Source of the DNA: Tritrichomonas musculus
Lineage: Eukaryota > Parabasalia > Tritrichomonadida > Tritrichomonadidae
Reading direction: 5' to 3'
Assembly: GCA_039105265.1 (NCBI GenBank)
Contig: JAPFFF010000048.1
Span: 372,001-436,000, forward strand
Length of the DNA: 64,000 nucleotides
A program made the position numbers and the translations under genes. Shown one piece after another: positions 1-9,182 of this stretch. Within the stretch, counting starts at the first letter, position 1. Each line of letters opens with the position of its first letter. A model generated the notes under the pieces. That model had not been told where the DNA came from. It saw only the letters and a program-made list of their open reading frames with translations, and searched no databases.

Positions 1-3000
1 CTTTTCAGATCTAGAGAAGCCACCAGTTTTAGTAAATCCTTCTGTTTTAGTAAATACTGAAGTTTCAGTAAATTTTCCAGAATTAGAAAAAGCCAATGAT
101 TTGCTGAATACATCTGAATCAGGAAATATTTGTGATTTTGTAAATTTCCACGACTGAGAAAAGTCGCCAGTTGCTGTAAATGCAGTTGTTTCAGTGAATG
201 CAGCTGTTCCTGTGAATGCAGCTGTTTCAGTGAATGCAGCTGTTCCTGTGAATGCAGCTGTTCCTGTGAATGCAGTTGTTCCTGTGAATGCAGCTGTTTC
301 AGTGAATGCAGCTGTTTCAGTGAATGCAGCTGTTCCTGTGAATGCAGCTGTTTCAGTGAATGCAGCTGTTCCTGTGAATGCAGCTGTTTCAGTGAATGCA
401 GCTGTTTCAGTGAATGCAGCTGTTCCTGTGAATGCAGCTGTTTCAGTGAATGCAGCTGTTTCAGTGAATGCAGCTGTTCCTGTGAATGCAGCTGTTCCTG
501 TGAATGCAGCTGTTCCTGTGAATGCAGTTGTTCCTGTGAATGCCAATGATTCAGAAAATTCTTCAGAAAATGTAAACTCTTTGGTAACTCTTGTTCCATA
601 ATGATCAACGAAAATCAATTTTCTAGAATGAACATTTGAAAATGCATTCAAACTAGTTATAGCTTCAGAAACAGAATAAATTTCTGTTGCAATTACTCCT
701 CTAACTGTTATATTTGGATCATTATTCGCACTCTCTTCATCATAATTATAGTTTCCATCAAAAGTATTATCATTAATTGAAAATTCAGTAGGTACTTCAT
801 CACCTTCAATGTATATGGCATAGCCATCGTAAGCAGAATTAGACAAAAATTGGCTATTTGAGATTGTTATTTTTTTCAAGTAATCATCAATATTGCCACA
901 GTTAAGATCTTGGGCTTCATAGTAGTAATAAGGATTGATATAAATGGTACCAGCTCTTCCTTGTGTTTTCTTATTAAAATGATTCTCATTTAAAAGTTTG
1001 GCTGATGATTCGAAGTTATAATTGGCTTCGTTTGATTCAAACAAACAATTATTAATTTCAACTGTACTAAGTGTTTGTATTGCAAGTGCACCACCATGTC
1101 GTACAGCTTTGTTCTCTTTGAATGTGCATGATTCAAAAATTAAAGCAGCTTTATTTGCTTTGCAGTGAAATCCAATTTGAATTGCACCACCATCACCATT
1201 ATAATATAATACACCTGGAATATTCATTTCCTTATTTCGATCTTGAATACTCTTTCTTGCTTCATTGTTAATAAAATCACAGCCAGTGAATATCAATTTA
1301 TTAATATCATATATGAGCATTCCGGAACCTCCACCATATAAACTTTTACATCTATTATTTCTAAAAGTTATGTTTTTAAATTCAATTTGGTCAATTTTAT
1401 TATTCCCTTGAATAAAGATTGCATAGTCTGAAGATTCAATAGTTTCTATATTGCTTATCACATTATATTCAAATGTTAGTGAAGATGTTGTTTGAATAAT
1501 CATTTTAACACATTCATAGTTATATGACGAAATTGAGCATGCATCAAATGTGCATCTTGTAATGGCAATATTATTTAATTCTGCTGTTGATGAAGGATCA
1601 TCAGTTTTCTGCTCAATTACAATTGGTCCTGATTTATTAAATTTGCAATTATTAATTGTGGCTCTTGAGCATGCTGCAAAAATGGATTTACATGAATTTT
1701 GAGTAAATTGAAATGTGCAATTATCCATTTTTATGAATGAGTCTTGGCTCTCAATCTGAATTATAATTTCATTTGAAGATACGCCACAATTATCAAATAG
1801 GCATGATTGGAAATCAACATTTATTGAGTAGTCACTACTACAATAGAAAACATTAGCTTTAACATTACTTGTTTTTCTTGCAGCTTGAACAAAAGTGCAA
1901 TTTCTGATCGTCAAAAAATTCGAACCTTGACTGTTATAATGTATATTTATTGGCATTGCATATTTCTCGTTGTTATTACTTGTGTACTCGAAAGTGTTAT
2001 CAAAGAATAAAACATCTTTTTCAAGAGTAATAAAGTAATCCAAAACTTCTGATATATGGCTAAATGTGCATCCAGAAATTTGCTTAATTTTTGATTTAGG
2101 AGTGACAAGTATCTGAATATAAGGAAGAGTTATGTGGAAGTTTTTGTCAATATATTCATATTCTGATGGTTCAGTATGATAATACATACAATACAATACC
2201 AAGTAGCCATAAGAAGTACCTTTTAAGTTAATTGGTTTGTATTCAAATTCATCAGATTCAAATATCAAAGTGCATTCTCTTCTATCAGGCGTTTCTTGAA
2301 TGGCAGAAAAACTTTTGTCATCATAAGTAATTGTAACATTATCATATCTTATATCAGATAGAATATAAATCCAAAATTTTGAGCATTCAAAGTTATCTTT
2401 CTTATAATATTTTTCAAATATTTTATTATTTTTACTCTGATCAAACCAATGTCGTACACCTCCAATACGATCGGTTTCTCCATGTACATTAGCCGAAGGA
2501 AAATAGGAAAATTGTGATGAATTACATCGGTTTGCTTTTAATGTTGGCCAAAATACTAACTTGTATATTTCATACAAGCCAGTAGATGTGATTGTCACTG
2601 TGTGATCTTTATAGACATAAACGTCGGACTCAAACAAATTGGCATAAGTGAACTCAGGTGCATTTGCATTAATATTAGCAATGTTGTTTCCATCTATGCT
2701 AACTTGAATTGTACCAAAATCCATGTCATACTTACCGAACAGGCCAAATTTAACTCCTTTAAAAGTATAAGAAATTTGCATTCTGCTTCCCCAGCACCTG
2801 ATACCACATTGATATGATTGAGGTGTTTCAAAATTTAACGTACATCCAAAATTACCTTTTTCTTCATAACTAACATCACTGCTTTGTGAATAAGAGCCAC
2901 AATTGTTTCTGTTATTACAATTCATTTCTTGTAAACTAACGGACATTGGAATAGGTGTTTGCACTGGCGTTGGTGGAACTTCATAAAAGATGCAATAGAT

Positions 3001-4227
3001 AATTAAAACGCCAGAGCTTGGTTTCAAATTTACAGATATTGAAGAATATTCAAATTCAGGGGATTCATAAATTAATGAATTCTCCCTTCTTGAGCCATCA
3101 GAAGATTTTGTTGGAGCAGTGTCACTTTTGCCATTATAGAAAATTTTTAGATCAGGATAATTGTCATCTAAAAGACCGTAAATCCAAAACTTAGTGCACC
3201 GTAGCTTAATTATAGCTGCACCATTTTTATTTCGGTATTTTCGGACACCTCCAATTCCATCTGATTCTGTTTGCCATTTATTATCATTATTGGATCCATT
3301 TTTATTTAAAGTAAAATCTGTGCAATTTAGTCTCTTTGCTGTAATGGATGGCCAGTAAACAAATTTATTTATTTCGTACTTAGTACTATCTTTTGCAAAA
3401 ATTTTTACTGTATGTAAATCATATTCAAGTATGTCTGATGTATAGATTATTGTATAATCTAATCTACCATTGTAAGATAAACTTACTCGTTCTTCTTGTT
3501 TGTTATCTATTTGAACATAACAGTAGCGATTTGAAGAATCTTTGGTTCCGTAAATAGCAAATTGGACACCTTTAAATGTGTATGTATAAGTAGCAGTACC
3601 ATAACATCGATGCCCGCATTTATAGGCAGATGGTTGATCTAAGCCAGTGTCACTATTTGGACATCCTGTATTGCTATTGCCTGTAGATGGGCTCAAATTT
3701 GAAAGATATACATTATTAGTATAAGAAGGACTATTAACACAAGTAGCAGTTCCTTCATGATTTAATTGATGAAGACCAAGGGATACTGGAATTGTTGTTG
3801 ATCTTGGAGAATTTGCACTTGTAATAATTTTTTTGTTATTAAATTGATAATCTGGAATCGTCTTTAATCCAGGTAAAATGATTTCATTTCCAGGCTTGAT
3901 TATTGTTTCTGTATAGTTTTCATTTAACTCTTTTTTAACGTGGAGTAAAATTTCTTTTGAATCGATAAGGGCTTTTATAGTTAATTTGTGATCATGGAAA
4001 TATGGAAGATCAACAGAAAATGAGAATCCTTTACTTCGTGAGTATAAATAAAGATCAATTTCTTTTTCATCTTTGATATGAGGAATAATAAAATCGAGAA
4101 AACTAGTTTTCGATGAAGCGTTAAAATAAAGAGATGGACAAAGATGTGAGCAATCTTTGTTGCATATGCAAATTTCTTTTCTAGACTGAGAAAAATAAAC
4201 CAAAAGTTCAAATAACATAATAATCAT
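1..4227 (-). CDS. Giant right-handed beta-helix (Pmp/pectin-lyase-like) surface-type protein, C-terminus outside the window
   Basis: One uninterrupted reading frame runs from an ATG at 4227 (a second in-frame ATG is at 4218) off the left edge, at least 1409 codons. The N-terminus begins with a short hydrophobic stretch (MIIMLFELLVYF), a plausible signal peptide, followed by a Cys-rich segment. Residues about 150-480 hold two copies of a module with the shared pattern Y.CG.RC(Y/W)G...YTFKGV.F..(Y/F)G and IGGVR...., which looks like a paired lectin- or jelly-roll-type domain. Residues about 640-1220 carry many short beta-helix rungs with C.F..N.A, NNC.F and CTF.EN.A signatures, as in chlamydial Pmp proteins and the large trichomonad Pmp-like families. 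From about residue 1227 onward it is made of hexapeptides F(T/S)x(T/S)xx. The likely role is a secreted or cell-surface adhesin-type protein. That is inference from the family; no membrane anchor is visible because the C-terminus is missing. The start lies only 12 bp from a transposon end. Confidence 0.8.
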   Translation of the reverse strand, partial: MIIMLFELLVYFSQSRKEICICNKDCSHLCPSLYFNASSKTSFLDFIIPHIKDEKEIDLYLYSRSKGFSFSVDLPYFHDHKLTIKALIDSKEILLHVKKELNENYTETIIKPGNEIILPGLKTIPDYQFNNKKIITSANSPRSTTIPVSLGLHQLNHEGTATCVNSPSYTNNVYLSNLSPSTGNSNTGCPNSDTGLDQPSAYKCGHRCYGTATYTYTFKGVQFAIYGTKDSSNRYCYVQIDNKQEERVSLSYNGRLDYTIIYTSDILEYDLHTVKIFAKDSTKYEINKFVYWPSITAKRLNCTDFTLNKNGSNNDNKWQTESDGIGGVRKYRNKNGAAIIKLRCTKFWIYGLLDDNYPDLKIFYNGKSDTAPTKSSDGSRRENSLIYESPEFEYSSISVNLKPSSGVLIIYCIFYEVPPTPVQTPIPMSVSLQEMNCNNRNNCGSYSQSSDVSYEEKGNFGCTLNFETPQSYQCGIRCWGSRMQISYTFKGVKFGLFGKYDMDFGTIQVSIDGNNIANINANAPEFTYANLFESDVYVYKDHTVTITSTGLYEIYKLVFWPTLKANRCNSSQFSYFPSANVHGETDRIGGVRHWFDQSKNNKIFEKYYKKDNFECSKFWIYILSDIRYDNVTITYDDKSFSAIQETPDRRECTLIFESDEFEYKPINLKGTSYGYLVLYCMYYHTEPSEYEYIDKNFHITLPYIQILVTPKSKIKQISGCTFSHISEVLDYFITLEKDVLFFDNTFEYTSNNNEKYAMPINIHYNSQGSNFLTIRNCTFVQAARKTSNVKANVFYCSSDYSINVDFQSCLFDNCGVSSNEIIIQIESQDSFIKMDNCTFQFTQNSCKSIFAACSRATINNCKFNKSGPIVIEQKTDDPSSTAELNNIAITRCTFDACSISSYNYECVKMIIQTTSSLTFEYNVISNIETIESSDYAIFIQGNNKIDQIEFKNITFRNNRCKSLYGGGSGMLIYDINKLIFTGCDFINNEARKSIQDRNKEMNIPGVLYYNGDGGAIQIGFHCKANKAALIFESCTFKENKAVRHGGALAIQTLSTVEINNCLFESNEANYNFESSAKLLNENHFNKKTQGRAGTIYINPYYYYEAQDLNCGNIDDYLKKITISNSQFLSNSAYDGYAIYIEGDEVPTEFSINDNTFDGNYNYDEESANNDPNITVRGVIATEIYSVSEAITSLNAFSNVHSRKLIFVDHYGTRVTKEFTFSEEFSESLAFTGTTAFTGTAAFTGTAAFTGTAAFTETAAFTETAAFTGTAAFTETAAFTETAAFTGTAAFTETAAFTGTAAFTETAAFTETAAFTGTTAFTGTAAFTGTAAFTETAAFTGTAAFTETTAFTATGDFSQSWKFTKSQIFPDSDVFSKSLAFSNSGKFTETSVFTKTEGFTKTGGFSRSEK
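176..545. repeat. 18-bp tandem array inside the beta-helix gene
   Basis: About twenty head-to-tail copies of an 18-bp unit (GCAGCTGTTTCAGTGAAT and a variant with TTCCTG). Read on the minus strand they encode alternating FTETAA and FTGTAA hexapeptides. The two unit types are mixed irregularly, with two rarer variants at about 268 and 523. Towards the window edge the repeat continues in degenerate form (FTKTEG, FTKTGG, FSRSEK types), so the near-identical block is a recent expansion within an older repeat domain. Confidence 0.93.
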
Positions 4228-4240
4228 ACCTTTCAATCTA

Positions 4241-5965
4241 CAGTAGTGTTTTTAATATGGTAACGGTATTTAAAGTGGTAACGCTTTCTTTTTAGAAAAA
4301 AAATGTAAAAATACAAAATTTAATTTTTTTCAACATAAAACAGAGTTTATTTAAATTAAATTAAATAATAATATTTACCATTATATATATGATATTAATC
4401 ACAAGGTTGTGTATCTATCTGTCTCAAATCACCAAAGTTTTTCGTCAACCAATTTAAAAAGTTAAAATCAAATTACTTCATTACCTTTTTACAATTTTTG
4501 ATATTTTCTTATATAATTAGTTTAGCATCTATTCATCATTCATAATTTATTCATCATTTAATTATAAATGATAAATACTTTCTTTTGAAAAATAAAAAAT
4601 ATTTAAAAAATGTAACCATTTTTCATAAGTGTTTATACAAAATAAAAAATTCTTATGAGTGCTTTTGATTATTTCCTTAAATCCTTTTTATATTTGATTT
4701 TATATTAGAAGAATTTTATTATTTTACTGTACTATTTACTTTTAGCTCAAGCATAATGCTTTTTATAGGTCAAATGAATATGCTTTGAATGGCTCAAATT
4801 AAATTGAATTATAACCTAAATTAGAAGATTGATCAATTTATCTTTATTATATAAATATATAGTTTATTGCGCTGTATTATTAAAATAATAACATAAAAGT
4901 AATAATCTATACTAGAAGTTTCCTATTCTTATAATGATCTCAAAAACTGAAAAAAAACATAGTTGTAAGCAAAAAAATTTCATAATTTTTCTCTTTCTCA
5001 CCAAAAAGAATCAAAAGGACGTAATATCGAATTTTAGTTCGATATTATATCAATTCAATGATTTTGATAATAAAAAACGATGAATTATCTAATGATTATA
5101 ATATGATTATTTTTTCTTTAAAAATTGAATTTGAAAAAGTATCAATAAAATTTATTAATGAAATAAATATGTATATAAAATGCTGAAACATAAGAGATAA
5201 AAATTGTCTAAAAAAAACAAAATTTAATTATTTGTTTTGCTGTTCGTTTATAATTTTTGGATGTTTATCAATTGATGAAGATAAACCATTATCTTGTGCA
5301 AAACATATTATCTTATTGCATTATATCAATATATAAATATGTTTTAATAGTTTTTAACTAATTTTTAATTTGTAATTTTCTGTAATCTGTTATGTTGTCG
5401 GGATAAAGATAGCACAAAATTGAAAGATGATGAAAAAGTTCTCTCAATAAGTCTCAGAATGAAAATCAACTCTGACTTCTAATAAGTTACATACATCTTT
5501 AAATGCAAATATGTTTTTATAAATTTTATTTATAAATAACAGCATTTTATAGATAAATGAATCAATTCTTTATCATGAAAAGTAAACGGTCACCAAAAAA
5601 TCAAAGATATACTCGTTTTTATAATCAATAATTTTATTTTTACAAATTTAATTAATAATTATTAATATTCTCATAATATATAATATGTTTATATTCTTAA
5701 ATAAAATATTACTTTGATGTACATGTTTATAATCATGCCTCAATTTTTTTCATTGATTGACGAAAAACTTTGGTGATTTGAGACAGATAGATACACAACC
5801 TTGTGATTAATATCATATATATAATGGTAAATATTATTATTTAATTTAATTTAAATAAACTCTGTTTTATGTTGAAAAAAATTAAATTTTGTATTTTTAA
5901 ATTTTTTTTTCTAAAAAAAAAGCGTTACCACTTTAAATACCGTTACCATATTAAAAACACTACTG
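4241..5965. mobile_element. Non-autonomous Tc1/mariner-like inverted-repeat element, TA target duplication
   Basis: Two arms of about 213 bp (4241-4453 and 5752-5965) are near-perfect inverted repeats beginning CAGTAGTGTTTTTAATA. The element is flanked by TA at 4239-4240 and 5966-5967. TA duplication and a CAG start are the signature of the Tc1/mariner/pogo superfamily, which is common in trichomonads. Each arm carries the box GGTAACG twice, 18 bp apart, near the tip; these are candidate transposase sites. The roughly 1.3-kb interior is AT-rich, and I see no transposase or other coding sequence in it. The left end lies 12 bp upstream of the beta-helix gene start. Confidence 0.88.
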
Positions 5966-6218
5966 TATAGTATAAAAACTCACAAAAACAAAAAAATAAA
6001 TGATTATATGAAATAATTTGAATATACATTACTATTCAATTAGTTGTGATGTTTTGAATTTTAATTCAGATAATTGAAACCTTAATTTTCAATTAATTCT
6101 CAATATATGGCCATATTGATTTAATATATTTATCTTCTTAAATTAATGATTTAAAAATATAATTTATAATTTTTCATAAATATTTATATGTATTATATAT
6201 ATATTCTATTACGATAAA

Positions 6219-6924
6219 TTAGGTTCGGAAAAATTATCATTCCTCAGAAAAATTATCATAAATTATCAGTAAAAAGTGACAACTAAAATATACGTTTTTA
6301 TGTATATATTTTTCATTAAATATTAAAAAAAATGAGTATATATTTGAAAATATTGTTTTTTTTTTTTTATTTTTTTTCAAAAACAAAGTTTTTTTTTGTT
6401 ACGAATCGTTTTATTTTCAAAATGGAAGTCTATAATTAAAATGTTATGGCTAGATCTTAATCTTTTTTTAAATTTTTCTATTATTTTAATAAAGCTTTAT
6501 TTGATTTATTTTAATGTGATTTTAGTATTATATTATTTAAATATTATATTATTTTATTATAAAATATGTTTATAATTTCTTAGTTATTAAGATAATAGTG
6601 CATATATTGTAATAAATTTCTATTAATATGAAAACATTTTGAAAACAATTACCATTAGAATTCAATCGATCAGTTAACATATTTTCGATAATAATTGAAT
6701 AGAGATAATTATATAAGTTTAGATGATATCTTATTATATATTTAATTTATTAATGTTCATAGAATTAATTATAATTAAAATAACATTTTATTCTAAAGGG
6801 CAAATAAGCTCTGCTAAATATTAATAAAGAATTGATACATATATAAATTACTCTAATTAATATTTTGTGTATTCAAATTTTTTGTTCATTGAAAAATTTT
6901 CTGACTTTTTTTAAAAAATTTTCT

Positions 6925-6956
<32 letters not shown>

Positions 6957-7378
6957 GAGTGAATTTTGAATTTTGAATATTTTCGAAATAGTTTTTCATA
7001 ATTTTCTCTTTCTAATAAAATCTATAGATTTTTTGAGGTTTTTAAAAAACTCAAAATATTTGGATATTTTTAAAATATCTTATAATTCTTTATCAAATGT
7101 TTAAACTTTTTGTAAAAAATAAAATCAAAATACTATTTTTAAAAATTTGATTATACATTCGATTTAACGTCAAATGCTATGTAAAATTCAATGGGATACC
7201 AATTTAAGTTGTTTAAATATCTGCTTAAATTCAAAACGAGCTTTAATAAATTATGATGCTTTAAAAAATAGAAAAATAAGCCATTCAAATAAGCCAGCTT
7301 TTTCAATTATTCAGAAATTTTTTTTTTATTATCTTTATTATCATAAAAGTGCCAAAATGATAATTATTCCGAGCCTAA
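6219..7378. mobile_element. Short inverted-repeat transposon with 9-bp target duplication (MULE-like)
   Basis: The ends are inverted copies of TTAGGYTCGGAAWAATTATC (about 24 bp alike, weaker further in). The element is flanked by the identical 9-mer TACGATAAA at 6210-6218 and 7379-7387. A 9-bp duplication is typical of Mutator-like elements, which are known in trichomonads; the superfamily call rests on that alone. A small reading frame at 7174-7386 runs across the right end and is probably not a gene. The interior is otherwise AT-rich, with a long T run at about 6930-6957. Confidence 0.72.
6930..6957. repeat. Poly-T tract
   Basis: A run of about 26-28 T residues inside the 6219-7378 element, preceded by two copies of TTTTCTGACTTTTTTT. 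It marks local slippage and has no coding content. Confidence 0.9.
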
Positions 7379-7644
7379 TACGATAAATAAAACAGTAAAG
7401 TTTTGAAGATGAAATAACCTATTAATTATGTTTATTTTTTGAAAAGAATAGGATTTGAATAGTGATAGGGATTATAAACGTTAAACTCTCAGAATTTTTT
7501 GAAAGTATTCTGCGATTATTGAATTATTCTCAGAAAAATTCAGAAGAATCTTTAATGATGAAAAAAGAAATCATAATTTATTTGAAAATTTAGATTAGTT
7601 TTTATTGATTTTTTTTTATTTATTTGTTTTTAAAAAATCATTTA

Positions 7645-8714
7645 CCCTTACAAATTAATTGTCATTTTTTTTTGCGGAATAAACGTACGTAAAATTTTCA
7701 TTTAAAATTTTTTTTTGAATAAACTCAATTCAAAAAAGAATTGTCATTTACAAAACATATTAAAAAGAAATATGCTTTATAAGAAAATCTTATTTTTTAT
7801 GAAAAAGTGAATATAATCTAATTTTGAAAGAGTGATCGTAAATCATAAAATTCACCCATTTTTTTATACAAGTTCCTTTGCTCAATTTCTACTTAAATTT
7901 TGCTTCTGAAACATCGAGACCAAAATATTATTACAGTTCCTAAGTGTATAGATGATCTCAATTCGTTGCTAATTCAAATTTGAAAAATTATTCGATGACG
8001 ATATTTATTTTTTTCGATTTTTTTTAATTATATGTTTTTTACTAAACATATTCTTTACAATCATTCTCTTGTTATGCTTTTTATTTGACCCTTTTTGCTT
8101 TTTTTAATATTATTCAATAAAGATTGAAAATCGTTATAATTTGATTAATTTATGCTTCCAACATGCGTTTTAGATAATGCCTAAGTATAATACTTAAGTA
8201 TGAATCTTAATTTTATATAATAATCACACAAAAATTTCAATTTTAGCTTTTTTTAAATAAAAAAATATAGAAAAAGTCGATGAATAATGAGATTTATATT
8301 AAAAAAATGGTATAAATAAATTTAATATTATTTATAATTATATTATAACTATAAATATTGGGATTTAATTTGAATTTTTAATTAATAAAAAAATTGTTAA
8401 CGAATAAAAAAACAAAATTCGTTATAACTTGGGCATTAAATAACATAGGATGTAATGATTTAAAACCCCAAAGATTTTATCCAAATATTTATTAAATATA
8501 AAGAAAAACCTCATTTACTTGTAAAATCAATAATAAACGGTCAAAATTCTGATAAAAAAAAAAATTATTTCAAAAAAATTCAATTGGAATAAAAAGAATT
8601 GTCAGATTTTGAGAGAGAAAGTAATATTATTTGTGAGAAAATTTTCCAAAATTTTCTTCTTACGTTTACTCGTACGTTTATTCCCAAAAAAAAATGACAG
8701 TTAATTTGTAAGGG
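7645..8714. mobile_element. Non-autonomous inverted-repeat element, TA target duplication
   Basis: The ends are inverted repeats of about 46 bp starting CCCTTACAAATTAAYTGTC and continuing into a T run and GRAATAAACGTACG. TA at 7643-7644 and 8715-8716 flanks the element, again pointing to a Tc1/mariner-type mechanism, but the tip sequence differs from the 4241-5965 element, so it is a separate family. The 1.07-kb interior is AT-rich with no recognisable gene. Confidence 0.8.
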
Positions 8715-8716
8715 TA

Positions 8717-9182
8717 TATTGCTTTTATCTTGAAAGATAAAAGATAAAAATCGGTAGCATTGGGATATTATATATTGGTATTAAAAAGCATATTGCTTTT
8801 TCCTAAACTTTATTTTTCGAAAATTTTGGAATAATTGACCTTTATGGTAAAATGTTTTCATGAACCAATTGATTTTCTATTGTATTTAATTCAAATATTG
8901 AGAATTCATTCAATTTATTTCTATTTCTAATTTTTTAAAAATGAGCATAAATAAATTTGTTTCTGAGTATACCCTAAGGTTCTTCAATAGACGGTAAAAA
9001 AAAAAAATCTCTGAAATATACTTTTTGTTTAATCAACAATACATTCATAATTCTTTTTTTTTAAATTTGATGAAATTTTGAATGAAAGTTGTTTCAAAAT
9101 TCGCTAGGGATGCTAACTTTTGTGTACACCTTTCGGTATCGTTTTGAATAAACAAATAAAATTAGGTATATATATATGATAA
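8717..9182. other. AT-rich intergenic interval downstream of the calpain-like gene
   Basis: This holds A/T homopolymers and a short near-duplicated stretch around GATAAAAGATAAAAATC (8741-8757). I see no gene, RNA or inverted-repeat element. It contains the 3' flank of the calpain-like gene, whose stop lies at 9183. Confidence 0.6.

Noticed and set aside
194-601. Plus-strand frame of NAAVPVNAAVSV repeats
   Set aside because: It is the opposite-strand reading of the 18-bp array inside the minus-strand beta-helix gene; that gene has a long non-repetitive, domain-like sequence around it.
7174-7386. 70-codon plus-strand frame
   Set aside because: It runs across the right end of the 6219-7378 transposon and its target duplication, so it cannot be an old gene; no domain seen.
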